Positions 21,264 through 34,224 of a DNA stretch of 64,000 nt are shown here, piece by piece (position 1 is the stretch's first letter; each line of letters opens with the position of its first letter). The translations under genes were made by a program, and so were the position numbers. The stretch lies in the NCBI GenBank assembly GCA_954871525.1, contig OX940871.1:21451086-21515085 (forward strand), written 5' to 3'. The notes under the pieces were generated by a model. It made no database searches, had not been told where the DNA came from, and worked only from the letters and a program-made list of their open reading frames with translations. The stretch comes from Parietaria judaica (Eukaryota; Streptophyta; Magnoliopsida; Rosales; Urticaceae).

Positions 21264-22806
21264 GTTTCAAGAACAAGCCAACCAAGTAGGGTCTATTGTC
21301 CTCACTTGGGCTTAAGTGGCCTCGTTACTAAGTAGGAGGAAAGTGCCATACACTGAAACAATATCGGAACTTTTCCAAAATGAATGTCAAGGCCAAAAAA
21401 CTTTAGGATTTGAAGATCTTCAAAAAACACTAATTAGCTTTCCCAAATGATATTTAAAATCACTTGTTATGAGTGATATTTCTCAAATTAATTTTGGCCC
21501 CAGAGGCCCAAATCTAAAAAACGAGAAGCCTAAAAAATATGAAAATAATTTTTTTGATTAAAATAAAAATTAAGTAATAAAGCGCGTCGTCCCCGTGCCA
21601 TAAGAGGGCATCAAGGCACGATGTGTGTCCTGTCATGGGGCGTAAATGTGCCGCCGCGCGGAAATGCTAAAATGACAATATTTTTGTTGTGTCTAGATAT
21701 AAATATAGGACTTCATTTCAATAAATTGTATCTGATTCAAACGTTGTCTAAAGCTATAACATTGTTTTCTCTCTATTATATATAATACATAAACTTTGAA
21801 AGGGAGCCAAAAGAATTTGAGGCCTTTGGCCATTGCCCAAATGGCCCAACAGTAAGGCCGGGCTGAGGTCATGCAAATAAAAATATAATATTGGAAAATA
21901 AAGGGAGGAGTCATTGTGAGATCTAGAGTCAACCAGATTTCCCGCTCTTCCGGTCCTACAAAGAATTAAGCACGATTATATCGGCATCAGAAAGCTAAAA
22001 ACAGCATTTCCCTTTACATGTTTCACACTATGGTTACCCACTGCACTCTTAAACTCGTAAGCTGGAACTCTTTAATGGCGTTTTGTTAGGTCGAATGTCC
22101 AAGCACGTGTTGAACCATAAAGCTCTGGCTTTTACTACAAAGAGGAGACATATAATTGATTAAAAAGAAGAGAGACAACATGAGCGAACACCCAAAACGG
22201 TGAAGCTCACACCTCTAACGAATTGAGCTTTATCCTATATGGGAAACAAACTTCATTTACAAGTTGACCCTAAAAGCCCTTGTCTTTTTCTCATCACTAT
22301 TTTTTTTTGGAATTTGTCCCAAAAAAGAAGAAAAAACAGACACAAAAAGATGTTCAACACTCAGCCTGTGGAGCATTTTGTGGGATGAGTGAAGACATCC
22401 TAAAATGGAAAAGGCCTAATAGTGTGATAGAGACAATTCTCTTTCAAGCAAAATTAATTAAGTGTTGGAATTTGTACCAAAGAGCTTCTTATTAGTAAAA
22501 GTTATGTACTTGTTGACCGACCTTCTAATCGATTCATAATTTATGGCATGATGGGGATTCAAATTCGTATTGGCTCTAAGAGTATTTATCATTAATGCCC
22601 TTGAGTTTTGTAAATTGTTGTTAGCTTTCTTTTTTGGAATTTAGTTTGTCGTTTTTAAAAAATATTATTGCGCAAATTACATTTTCGATCCTATGAATTG
22701 TGTCCGACCGATCATCCAACTTCTTCGATCAAATCAAATTAACCAACACCGAGATCGAAACAAAAAGTAAAATATGCGAAAAAGTAAAGAACACATGCGG
22801 CAACCT
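21264..22806. other. Intergenic DNA without recognisable gene
   Basis: Mostly AT-rich. A stretch at 21590-21660 is more GC-rich (GCGCGTCGTCCCCGTGCC). The ORFs at 21693-21932 and 22280-22495 show no family signature. No RNA gene or clear transposon end is seen. Confidence 0.5.
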
Positions 22807-22880
22807 AAGGACATCGGATAAATTGGAGTGCTACAGAAGATTAGCATGTCCCTTGCGCAAGGATGATATGCACAAATCGA
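22807..22880 (+). pseudogene. U6 snRNA pseudogene
   Basis: The segment contains GGACATCGGATAAATTGGA, ACAGAAGATTAGCATG, CCCTTGCGCAAGGATGA and GCACAAATCGA, which follow plant U6 in order. It lacks the 5' stem-loop. The ACAGAGA box is shortened to ACAGA before AGATTAGC, and no T run follows. I see no TATA and USE pair at the proper distance upstream. U6 is normally the catalytic-core spliceosomal RNA; this copy should be dead. Confidence 0.85.
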
Positions 22881-22890
22881 GTAAGTTGGG

Positions 22891-24127
22891 TCGTCATAAC
22901 GGAAGTCAATCTACTTGGTTCGGCTCCAATAAGGAATCCTATTCCAAGGGACATGGATGAGAAATGTTTTATCTAGTTCATTCCAACAGATAATCAAAGC
23001 AAGCTTTCAGCAAATTGTTCGGTACTTTGTCTTGTATTCTATTTCTCTGTATTGCGTATCATCTCACATTGTCTCTCAATGACTTACACTAGTCTTTATG
23101 CATTGGAAGATCAACATTACAATTAATCACACTTAAAAACAGTTCAAAGTTTCGAAGGTGTAATAGCCGAAATCATTCGATACAATATGATCGCAAGTCT
23201 TCATTAATTTCAAGCATATATTCAAAATGTTATGCGCCATACGACGTGTTTAATAATATTTTTGTAGAGGGAGTTTTGGGACGCCTTACAGTCACAAGAA
23301 TAATCGAAAGAACACAAATAACTATGAACACGAATATTCTTGATTTATTATGATTTCGAGAGGACACAGTTTCTTCCGTTTATTAGCTTGGACAATCGAA
23401 GATTACACACTCTAATCCCTGGGAAATCGAGAATGCTATGAATAAACAAACTCAAGAACTCAAGAATTAATCTCTCAAACTTACAATATAATGGTACTCC
23501 CTAGATTTACAACGAGTTTACATGCATATTTATAGGCTTTAGGGCTTCTAGATTATTCCCACGAATTGTGCTAGGGTTTCCTTCTTTCTTGCTATGATTG
23601 TTGTTGACCTTCCTTATTTGCGTTGGATATCCCACGAAATCCTCAACTGAATGAACCAATTTCCCTCTTTTCTCGCGATCTCGAATGACTTCCTCTTTTA
23701 ATTCAGTTGGGTTTTCCCGATATGAGACTCCTCTTCGATGAGTCTCTGCTCGATGCGCTCTCTTGTCGTGATAAGGTCTTTCTCCCCGATAGGCTTTGAT
23801 TCCTCGTGGGCTTCATCATTGTTGGGCCTTAAGCTGCTCTATATTTTGATGGGCCCAGGATCTTTAAGTAATCTTGCCTCCATTCTTTATCGTTTGCATA
23901 TAAAACGACATCAGTAGTGTTGAGGAATGATTTGACAAAATCTGACCTTAACAATTTTCATCATTTTTTTTTATTTGAATAACAAGATGTATCTACTACT
24001 TCAAAATAATATAGCAATGTAGCATATCAGTAATTAATTGACAATTAGTTTGTTTTTATAGTGTTTGCTCATTAGTTTGTAATCTTTACCAACATGTTTT
24101 ATTTGTCTTTCTTATAATTGAGTCTAC
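22891..24127. other. Repeat-like DNA, probably including a retrotransposon LTR
   Basis: The stretch has the look of LTR or untranslated retroelement DNA. It ends GAGTCTACA at about 24128, five bases before an iMet-type primer-binding site, so its right part is likely a 5' LTR. I could not place the LTR start. No host gene is seen. Confidence 0.4.
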
Positions 24128-24133
24128 ATAAAT

Positions 24134-24145
24134 TGGTATCAGAGC
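24134..24145 (+). promoter_or_regulatory. Primer-binding site, tRNA-iMet type
   Basis: TGGTATCAGAGC, preceded by the spacer TAAAT after a CA-ending sequence, is the standard plant LTR-element primer site. Confidence 0.8.
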
Positions 24146-25500
24146 CAAAGTGATATCCCTTCTATGGTACACAGACGATTCTGTCGCGATGTTTCTGATC
24201 GTAAGATTGATTTGGATGACGAATATAGACGTGAAGAATTTGTCGAATCGCGTATACATTTGGAGGCCCTAACCCGTTGAGTCGATGTGCCTCTTTAGCA
24301 AAATGTAGTGTCACCGGCTACTAAGGTCGTGCCTGAGATTTTCGGGCCCTAGGCGAGAAGAAATTATGGGGGTCTCTAACCGAGTAACCGTAATTGCAAT
24401 CTAATTTCAATGAAAAAGTATATAAAATTTTTGTATAATAATTATCATCCAAATATGACGCGTTTAGCATTTTTAAAAGCAAAAATACTAATCAACTTTG
24501 TATAATCAAGTCTCTTTAGAATTCACAACAAAAACTTAATATATTTGCAAACAACTTGCGAATAATGAAACGAAGAGAAATACCAATCATAGTCATCTTT
24601 AAGAAATATTATATTACTGTCTCTTTGAGGACCTTTTCAACCAGAAATTCAATGAGCTTTTGATTTAATGGATTCCAGTTTGTAAGGTCATCTTTCTCAA
24701 AAGAAAAGTGACTTATATCACTTTTATCTTCATTCTCCATCTTGTTATCCTTTCCATTCTCATTTTCATTCACAGCTTCTCAAAATTCTCCATCTTCATT
24801 CGTATTTTAATTCCTAGCTTGAATGATTTCTTCATTCTCGTCCATGTTCATATCCATATCCATATCCTCATTCTTATTTTCAACACTATCTTGAACAATT
24901 TTTTTTTCTCATTAGCAAACAATAAAGGGGAGTTGTGAAATATTAGCAAAAAGGAGGACCAATATCGTGAGAAAATTTTAAAGAGTATAGTGAGAATTAG
25001 GTGCCCTAATTGATTTGAGAATTAGGGGCCTAAATATTAAAATTAAATTATTTTAGTTAATTTGTTTAGGGGCTCCTAAATTAACTTAAGTGATTTTAAT
25101 AATAAAAATTAACTCAAGTGATTTTCAGGCCCTTAAATTTTGTTTTTGTTGGGGCGCCTAATTTTGTTTTTACTAAATGTGCGGGCCTTCTCCGCCTCCT
25201 TTTAAGCACGACCGTGCCAGCTCCTCTGACGATTCTAATATCGACGCGGCCTTTTGCAATGAAGCCACGAACAATGAGGCATAGTACGAAGATGTCGCAG
25301 ACAATGAGCCGAACTACAACGAGCTCACAGACAATGAGGTGGAGTACGGCGAGAACGTCTACGATGAGCCCGAGTAGAACAAGGTGGAGTATGCCGAAGT
25401 CGTGTACAATGAGGCCTTGTTTGACGATGTATACCATAAAATTGTGCACGCCCTTCCGAATACATTTCTCGTAGTTCGTTCCACGACTGTCCTATTTGAT
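24134..25500 (+). mobile_element. Ty3/gypsy-like remnant, interrupted
   Basis: After the primer site, a frame from 24163 reads MVHRRFCRDVSDRKIDLDDE and then LEALTR before stops, and ends at a CGTGCC at about 24335-24340. From about 25215 acidic repeats resume (NNEA, ADNEPNYNELTDNEVEYGEN, YDEPE). Such acidic Asn/Glu/Tyr repeats occur in the gag of some chromovirus-type gypsy elements. Between them lies AT-rich DNA bounded by CGTGCC on both sides, suggesting a later insertion. No pol domain is visible. Confidence 0.4.
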
Positions 25501-26137
25501 CGAGAATATATCACTAATATAATATTAGTACGTATTTAATGCAAAATTTAATATTAATTCTTCTTCTTTTTAAATCGTACTGTACTCTTAAAAATTATAT
25601 AGGAGTAGGGCATTTCTCTCAATATAAATTAAATTGGGGCAAACCATACCATATGCAAATTTATCGTGCATTGTTCTAAATATTTAATTTTAATATTTGA
25701 AAAAGTAGTTAAAAGTACTTACAAGTAATAATTATTTCTGTAGAGTGGCCGAGTTCACTGAATCACATATTTGTCCCGGGCAACTTATTCATCATTGATA
25801 AGCAATAATTTTTTTTTTTTGTGTGTGAAAGTTTTTAATGCATATTTTACTCGGGTTATATATATATATATATATATATAGTAATAGATAATGAATAATA
25901 CCAAAGGCTATATATATATATATATATATATGTATAATATATGCTAGAAAAGAAAGCGGTATATATAGAGGCCGAAGAAATGGAAATTTGAAACGTTACA
26001 TTATGCGTATATCATTTATTATATATAGTTAAGAATATAAGTCTTCCCATTGAAGATCTCGTGACTACATTTATACTTCCTATTATTGGCCATATCCAAC
26101 GACTTCATCGTGCCAATCATACATATATATAACCCTT

Positions 26138-26213
<76 letters not shown>

Positions 26214-26929
26214 TTCCTGCCCTTAAATTGTTACATGTTTGTAGGATTGTAAAAGAGTGAAGTTTTTTTTTTACTATTTTATGAAATATTAATCGCGCTC
26301 TTACTCTATGAATTAATCAATTTTAATTTTGAAAACTCAACAATTCAGTAGTAAAATAAAATAAATGGACTAGGATTTTGGCAATAAATTCGATTGCTAT
26401 TTTTATTTTGGAAGGAATTCATTCCGACTGAATAAAATTAACTTAAAAAGAGAATAAAATCTTTATTAAAGTCCATAATAATGTGTTAAGAGATTCTTTA
26501 ATTATGTATACAATTCTTACGTTAAATTGTGACATCTATACATACACTGAACCCCCTTCCATTTACAACACAATACATATATACAGTTGGATCTTACCAA
26601 TATTATAAATCCATTGGGATTTTCTCCATCAATAACTCCTAAGAATATCTACTTCTCTAATAAATATACTAATAATCATATTGGTCCCACACTTTATTTC
26701 CTATTTAATTTTAAACTATTCCCCTCTTTAATTAATAATATTATAAATATAGCATCACCCACACGCTTGATTCTAAAAAAGAAATGACTTAAAATAAATA
26801 AGAAAGATTACAATCAATAGAGATCATTATCACACTGCCTAAGTATCCACACGTGCGCTTCCACACCGCCTTATTCAATTATTATTATTAATTAATATTT
26901 ATTATTATATCAACATTCCCTTTTCAATT
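25501..26929. other. AT-rich intergenic DNA upstream of the TPD1-like gene
   Basis: No gene is seen. TA microsatellites occur at 25857-25880, 25909-25932 and a long one at 26137-26211. The last part grades into the TPD1-like promoter. Confidence 0.6.
26137..26211. repeat. Long (TA)n microsatellite
   Basis: An uninterrupted TA run of about 75 bases, the longest in the window. Confidence 0.95.
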
Positions 26930-27729
26930 CCACACACACACACACATATATATATATATAGCTATATACATGTGTAAACCCACCATTGGAAATCCTTAGA
27001 CAAACACGACATTTCTTCGAAGAGCTTCTCAGTTCTTTCTCACTTCTCACTTCTCGCCAATTCGCAGGCTCGCAGCTCCTAAACATAAGGTACTTACAGT
27101 CACAGATCTGCATACATATATATGTGTGTGTGTGTGTGTATGTGTATATATGTGCGTGTCTGTATGTGTGTATGTATTGGTGTTTGGTTCTGAAGAATTC
27201 TGCGTCTGCAAAAGCTTTTGAGCTTTCGGTAGTGGTGGTAGCGAGCGAGTGCGCTTTGCTCTGTCAGTTTCGTCGAATCGAATTCGTTGCGCAGATTGTA
27301 CTTGTACGACTCTACACTCTCTCTCTCTCTGCTGCTGCATGCTGTGATTTTCGCTTTTTCATCGTTGATTTCTTCGTGCGAGAGATCCAGATTTGTGTTT
27401 CTCTCTGGATTAGGAATCAGGATTTTGCTTCGTTTGTTTTGATCTGCGGTTCCTGAAACGTTAACGCAGTACTGCTTCGTGTTCTTCGAGGAGAGAGTTT
27501 TCTGGTAAAATCATTACGAGTTGATTGAGATTTTGGATTGCTTGTTCGATTTTGTTTTCGCTTTCAGTCACTGTTGATGAGTTGCTCTGATTACTCAGTC
27601 TGCAATGGCCGTCGTTAGCCTACAGTGAAAAAGCCTATCGTAAAGCGTAAACCCTAGCTACGCTCTGCGTCTGCGAGTCAAACTCACTCACATTCGCTTT
27701 TTTTGGAAGAAATCGACGGCTGTTTTGCT

Positions 27730-27774
<45 letters not shown>

Positions 27775-27905
27775 TCGATGTGATACAAATTCGCTTTTTC
27801 CATCTCTTTCTCTCTCTGCAACCAGGTCTTTTCGCCTCTGAGGAGTTTGTGAGACAGTGAGTTGCCTCGGGCCGAGTCAGAGCGATTCTCAACTCGTTCA
27901 CAGCG
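26930..27905 (+). promoter_or_regulatory. TPD1-like promoter and 5' UTR
   Basis: A CA/TA microsatellite at 26931-26960 is followed by TGTG repeats (27121-27150), C/T-rich leader DNA and a (TC)n run at 27731-27770. This is a compositional picture of a long plant leader. I could not choose a single TATA box. Short ORFs over the repeats are low-complexity artefacts. Confidence 0.4.
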
Positions 27906-30344
27906 ATGGTACCACCGGCTCGCCGAGCGACGACGACCGTGCTCGTCGGTGTTCTGATACTTCTGGATTTCTCTCTCTCAGGTATAGTTCTGTACGGACA
28001 GTATATATATATATATATATTATATTATATGTGAATTTGTGGTGGTGGAGATTGCTTTTTTGTCTGTTCTGTGCCTTGCTTTCAGCGACAACGATGATTC
28101 TCTATGTTTTTCTGTATATGTGTAAACGAAGGCTTTTCCGTTGTTTGGTTCAGGGTTTGGCAACGACGACCACAGTTCCGCCATGGAAGTACGGACTTCT
28201 TCTTCGCCGAGCTCTCACCGTCACCGCAAGCTTCTTCTTCTTCACGGTAAGAGATTTTCTTCCTGAAATTCTTTGTCAATCTCTGCTTGCGTTGTGAGAT
28301 TAGCTCTCGAAGCTCCATTGTTAGGAATGGCGGTGTACGGTACGCATGTCAGAAATGCACGCCCATTTCTCGTTATGCAGCTGCTAACGTGCGCCGTTAG
28401 TTTAGTCATTAGTGGACCCGTCGCTTGTCTATTGTTTTTTCATATATGATATTTTTTCGAATTTGGAATCTCTTAAAAGATTAAATTAGGTCGGTTCGCA
28501 AATCGCAATGCATTGTTCATGAATTAGGACACTACTATAAGGATTTTTATTAATATTTTGTTTAATCGTGTCGCAACTTAAAATAAACAAATATTTTGTT
28601 ATTTTATACGTTTAATTTAGAATTTCTCAAAATATTGTTAGTGGGTCTGCATTTCACTAATGATCATAATTACAGTTAATCTGGTATCTAGGGATTTGGA
28701 ATCATTGACGCTTTCTAAATTAAAAATCAGAAATAGAATTCATATCTAATGATTACCGAAAATGCGAAACCCAAAATTCCAACTTCGTTTTATATATATA
28801 ATATATATATGTATGTATGTATACATATCCAATAAATTTGTACTTTATTTATATCAAAATTTTAAAATAAAAAATTAGTATTATCGAAATCCCCGTATTT
28901 CAAGTATTAAGATCACATTGTCTATAAATTAGGACGTCATTATATCACCAAGCACTATTATTAATATACATTTTTAGACATTCTTATCAGTATTTTATTT
29001 TATTTTGGCATGTCGCACAATTTAGAATATGATTCATTCATCACCACTTAATAAATCTTATTGACATTGCACGTAGTGTAGTGACAAAAGCCAGTGAATA
29101 ATAAATTGATGGAATTGTTTCTCCAAATGGTACCTTTTTAGCGAGCTTAATTAATGAAAAAGTAATTGGGCAATAGAAAAGGCACAAAGTTTGGCATTGA
29201 TTTGTCGTGTAAATCTCTCTCTCCCCAAAAAAGCGTGGTTTGTCTGTAGAGGCGTCACCCTATTGGTTGGTTGGTGCGCCAACATCCCTTTGCCATCCAC
29301 CGTCTCTCGCTTTCAAATTTGGCTGCAAAAGCATAACATCCATCAATGCCCCTTTCTACTATTTATTGCCACTTTCTTTTTTAGCTGTTTTTCGTGTTGC
29401 AGATGGGTACTTTGGTCTTTTGTGTGATGTGTTTTCGTTACCTTTGTTTATGACACTGTACAATTTTAAATTTTATATATAAAGACCAAAAGGAAGAAGA
29501 TTTTCTCATGAAGGGTACTTTGGTCTTTTGCCCGTTATTGAAAATTCCTAGTATTGTTAAAAAAAAAGTAACAGGATCTCGCAGGGGTACTTTGGTCTTT
29601 TTGCTTTTGTATTTGTATAAAACTATAATGTATAATTTGTTTTCGTGTTTACTCGTATCCCTAGCTATATATAGATCTTCGATGGCTTGTATAATGATTA
29701 TGGCATTATGCTCTGATCTATCATTATATCGAAAACTAACAAGATTTCCCGTGAATCATGCTGGGTATCTTGGTCTCTTTTTGCTTGTCTCATTATTTCG
29801 ATGACTCGTATTTATCAATGATTAATAACGTTGTTTCAATCACTATCGTATAATGATTATGTTATATTGCATTGAAAAGTAACGAGATTTTCCCGTAAAT
29901 CATGATGGGTACTTTGGTCTTTTGTGTCTTCTTATTTTTTGCAATTACAAAACATATGAGATTAATTTTCGTCATGGGCATTTTGGTCTTTACATTGTGG
30001 CAGAGAAAGCGTTGGTGGAACCGGACCGGATCCGCGGCGACAAGTGCACGAAGGCAGACATCGTGATAAACCAGGGGCCGATGGGCCCGCTGGTAAGCGG
30101 CATCCCGGCGTACAGCGTGGAGATCGTGAACGTGTGCGTCTCGGGCTGCAACATCTCGCGCGTCCACGTCAGCTGCGGATGGTTCAGCTCGGACAACCTG
30201 ATCAGCCCGAAGGTGTTCAAGCGCCTGGCGTTCGGCGACTGCCTCGTCAACAACGGTGAGCCCATCGTCAATGGCGGTGCGGTCTTCTTCCAGTATTCCA
30301 ACACCTACCCCTACCCGCTCGCCGTCTCCTCCGTCTTCTGCTGA
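27906..30344 (+). CDS. TPD1: TPD1-like secreted cysteine-rich protein, three exons
   Basis: The exons are 27906-27981, 28154-28246 and 30004-30344, all GT-AG and phase 1, giving 169 residues (TPD1 is of similar length). The protein opens with a signal peptide (MVPPARR then TTTVLVGVLILLDFSLS). A short variable part ending HRHRKLLLLH leads to the conserved domain: IRGDKCTKADIVINQGP, SGIPAYSVEI, NVCVSGCNISRVHVSCGWFS, FKRLAFGDCLVNNG and PYPLAVSSVFC. All six conserved cysteines are present. TPD1 is the secreted ligand of the EMS1/EXS receptor kinase in anther tapetum specification; this paralogue's own role is unknown. Intron 2 is 1,757 bp and repeat-rich, and part of the locus is duplicated at 55419-56322. 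Confidence 0.9.
29062..29820. repeat. Block T, proximal copy (TPD1-like intron 2)
   Basis: This block is almost identical to 55419-56180, starting at GACATTGCA and continuing through GGCATTGATTTGTC and the GGGTACTTTGGTC repeats to TTTATCAATG. The similarity resumes at 30453-30598, matching 56181-56322. Confidence 0.92.
29403..29995 (+). repeat. Recurrent GGGTACTTTGGTCTTTT motif before TPD1 exon 3
   Basis: Six near-identical motifs lie at about 29403, 29514, 29585, 29762, 29907 and 29976. The last two spacers also share ATAATGATTATG and AGATTTTCCCGT(A/G)AATCATG, so part of this is a decayed tandem repeat of about 145 bp. The last motif ends a few bases before the exon 3 acceptor. Confidence 0.75.
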
Positions 30345-32312
30345 GAGACTAACTACCATACACACTGCCGTAAGTAAGTAATAATTTGAGGGGCGTTTTG
30401 GGTAAATACTATATAGTTATATAGCGATATATGGGAGAGTTTTATATAGGTGGCTAGCTAGGGCAAAATGGTAATTCTTTTTTTCTTTTTTCTAAAATTT
30501 TGGGTGTAAAGAGGATGATTTTTTGAGAAGTCGCTATATTAATCTTCATTTCTTATGAATCCTGATCGAGCTTTATTTTAATCTACTTTTTCTGATATGA
30601 ATTATATGGTCTTTCATTCATTTACTGCAATCTTGTTAAATTTATAATTTTAATTAAATTATATTTTTATTATGTCTTGATCTGTGATTAGTGTATAAAC
30701 TGAAAAATAGAAGATTTTAAAATACATACATAGATATATACACTAGATGAAAACTCTCAACATTTTTGTGAGTCCTAGCGAAGAAAAAAAAATATATTAA
30801 TTTTTTTTTATTATTATTAACACTTCACATGCTTAATAAAAATTATTTTGGTAATAAATTATCGTAAATAATATATTATGAAAATAATCATAGTAAGAAA
30901 ATTTAAAATACAATATTAAATTGCGGTAGAAATTTTAAATTTATGTTGTATACATAAAATTAGACAATAAAAATTAAGAAACAAAGGAATAGAAATTAAG
31001 AGGGCCCACTACTTTAACACACCGATACAAATAGTACTAAATTTGTTTTCCAACATTAGAATTAACATTTAGTTATTATTTTGGGCCTTTCAATTACTAT
31101 TTTTTCCCCCAAAAATTTGTGGCCCTAGGCCCAGGCCTAAGAGCGGCTCTAGTAGGGTCGGTCCAATTCACAAATATTTTGGGTGATCGCCGTAGCTTTT
31201 AACGATGAAACTTTTGTATACAATTTTTTTTTTAAGACATGCTAAACTATATCTTAATGAAAAAAGTTTCGTAATAATTGTTTTAAGTAAGTATAATATT
31301 TTTTTAGCTCAAGACACTATTGGGTCGGGCTTGGACAAAGTACTCCCCGAGATGCTTAACATTCCAAAATATTTCCAGCATCATGAGAAAAATTGCAGTG
31401 ATAATGGAAACGACGACGATAAGAAAAAATAAAAAAAAATTATAAGCCATGTAAACTCAATGTTCGAATCTCTAAAAATAAGTCAATGCATGTATTGTAT
31501 GACAGAAATTCAATCTCTGAGAAGCATGAAAGAAATGAGGAGAAAAATTTAAAACAAACCAAATGCGATTTTTACTTAATGTGATTACAAGCTCGCTGAA
31601 TGTGCTGATAGTGAAAGAGGTCCGGTTAATTGGATTTTTTGTAGTTGCTTAAATTGTGACCTGGAAATGGATTACGAGTTTTTTTAATATTGAAAACCAG
31701 ATTTTTAAAACAAAAAACTCATAAATCTATTGGATAACGGGTTTGTGAATATTGAAAACTTGTTTTTTCTTAATAAAAAAAAATCAGAAACTCGGATCCG
31801 GATTATAATCCGTTTTTAAAAGTAAAAACAGAATTGCAAACCCGATCTTTATATTTAAAATAAAATACAATTGTTAGCTAATTTTCATTCTAAGATCACT
31901 CTTTTCAAGTGTTGAAATCGATTGAGCCCAACCAGTCAATCAATTGGAATCTTCAAATCAGAGAATGTATATAACAATTATTAGAATATCTTCAAATCAA
32001 GACTTCACGACTGATAAAAAGGGAGAGGGATGCGATGAAAAAAAAAAAAAAAAAAAAAAAAGAGTAACTAAAAGTGAAAATGAAATGGACAAAGAAAAAC
32101 GACAATGTTAGCGGCTATTTTTAAATACATTTTATATTTTTGAATCGATAAAAAATTGTTATAGAAAACTGAAACGTTTTTAAATATATTTAAAAATGAG
32201 GGTTTCAGTAACCCTAGTATCCGAGTTTCGGGTTTCTTAACCTCTAAACTCGAAGCATGGACACGGTTTTACTATTCCCGAACATATCCCGAATAGCGAC
32301 TTGGTCGGTGCT
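30345..32312. other. TPD1-like 3' flank and duplication block 1 (unit A)
   Basis: 30345-30598 is TPD1 3' UTR or flank. 30600-31170 is AT-rich with a CCCTAGGCCCAGGCC motif near 31120. From about 31170 the sequence matches 48521-49565. No coding frame is convincing, and the ORF at 31205-31432 is AT-rich noise. Confidence 0.5.
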
Positions 32313-34193
32313 CTACGAGTCTTTGTTTGAGGTCCATGGTCTACTGACTAATGCAAAGTGGAAATACTTTAGGAGTAATTCTGGAAAAAGCACTTTGACC
32401 CAAAACCCAACTTCAAACCAAGATGGTACGGTCAAATACATGCCTCCTTCGCATGCTCGGTCCACAATTGCCTTTGCGCACCCTTTCGTTGACATCGTTG
32501 GTATGCCCTTCAATTTTGACTGCACAAAAGTATTTTAAGTCATTCTCTAAACTTTAGGTAGTTTTACAATAATTATAGACTATGTCCCCTTGTCTCTTTA
32601 TTACAAATGTCTTTTTAGAGCTATTAGTGGCAAAAATACCCAAGCTGTTTAGAAAGGTAAACTTTAGTACTTTTGCCATAGCTTTTTAAAGTTAGATCTA
32701 TGCCATCTATTTCAAAATAATTTAGGTTCTTTTACTGTTAATAACCCTTCTTTTTATACTTAATTAGGTTTGTATAAATTTTTCAATTTATCGTTTGATG
32801 GGTGGGGCCTTTTATGCTACTTCGGCTTACGAAAATTGATGGTCTCTTATTTTTTTAACAGAAAAAAAAACAGTAATTTAATTTTTCAAGAAGAAACTGA
32901 AAAACAAATTAGGAAAAAACTGAGACAAAAATAAGGTCAAGGGAATGATCATTTCTTTACCCTTATTGCACGAGAACATCCTTAATTGACTTTTGACTAT
33001 TAGAGTTTGCATATAAACTAATAAGGAGATTTCTCATAAACTGACCTTTGACCAATGTTGCTCCCCCGTCATTTCCAAGTCAATTATCCCGGGCGTGACT
33101 ATCGTGATTCCGATCGCAGACCCAAATTCAGACTTCAATGTCTCGAAAAAGCTTACTTGGGCAGCCTTGCTTGCCTGAAAGATAATCACATGTACATAGT
33201 CGAATTATTAGATTAAAACAACAATTATATATTCTTTTTGTTGATTAATTTTGTACTTATGAAATGGTTATTTCCTTACATTGTAATAGCTCAATCTCGG
33301 CGATGAGTACCATGAAGCAGAAGATGAGATGACCACGATGTTTCCTTTACTTTTTCGTAGGTGCGGAACTGCGAATTGTGTGCAGTAAACCGAACCCCAA
33401 AAATTTATGTCCTGTCCATTTAATTATTAGCATACAATTACATAATTTATGTATTTTTATGGAACTCATATATATGTACAGTTTTTTTTTTTTTCAAAGG
33501 ACTTGTAGCAAAGTCAGAAAATTATAGAACGTTCGTAATTGATATTCTCAATATAAAAAATATACAAGAACATACAATTGAATAATAATTACAGTAGAAC
33601 CTCTATAAGACTATTGGGAGTTGGAACCAAAGAATTTTATTATATGATTGAGGTTATTAATTTATCGAGGTAAATTTTTGTAATGCTAGTTAAAATCGGG
33701 ACGGTACAAAAATATTATTTTTTCGTAACGAGATTCTACTATATTTTAAAGGAGAATATATTCAATAAATAAAGTTTACCGTGACTGAGCAATTAGTAGA
33801 GACTTCATTAGCGAAATCTTCAAATAAATTGATTTCAAGAATTCGGGCGTTGTTCACCAAAAAATCCACTGTCAAAATAACCACAAAATAAATAAAAATC
33901 AAGAAATAACTTAAAGTCAACATATATATATAGGTTTCTTGGGATCAAAATGGGAGCGAAGCTCATACATTGCCCAAAGTGATCATTTGTCTGGTCAATC
34001 AGCCGCCGGCAATGTTCGATATCCGACACGTCGGCAGCGATGGCGACACACTCCGGCGATCCCAATTGACCGGCCTTTGCCGCCACGGCCCGGAGGCGGT
34101 CTTCTCTTCTCGCCGCCAACGCCAAGCGAGCTCCTCTCCTCGCATACTCATAAGCCAAATGCTTTTCTTAGGAAAACAAATTAACAAAATTTG

Positions 34194-34224
<31 letters not shown>

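Noticed and set aside
25114..25474. Two opposite ORFs of more than 110 codons
   Set aside because: They are alternative frames of the acidic gag-like repeats and show low-complexity Thr/Ser or Val/Leu runs.
27047..27340. Minus-strand ORF over the CA/TG repeats
   Set aside because: It encodes only His/Thr repeats from a microsatellite in the TPD1-like leader.
29191..29482. ORFs in TPD1 intron 2 that recur at 55518-55836
   Set aside because: They recur only because the intron is duplicated. Indels between copies change the frame ends, so there is no sign of protein constraint.
30044..30365. Other-frame ORFs over TPD1 exon 3 on both strands
   Set aside because: They are shadows of the conserved cysteine-rich exon.
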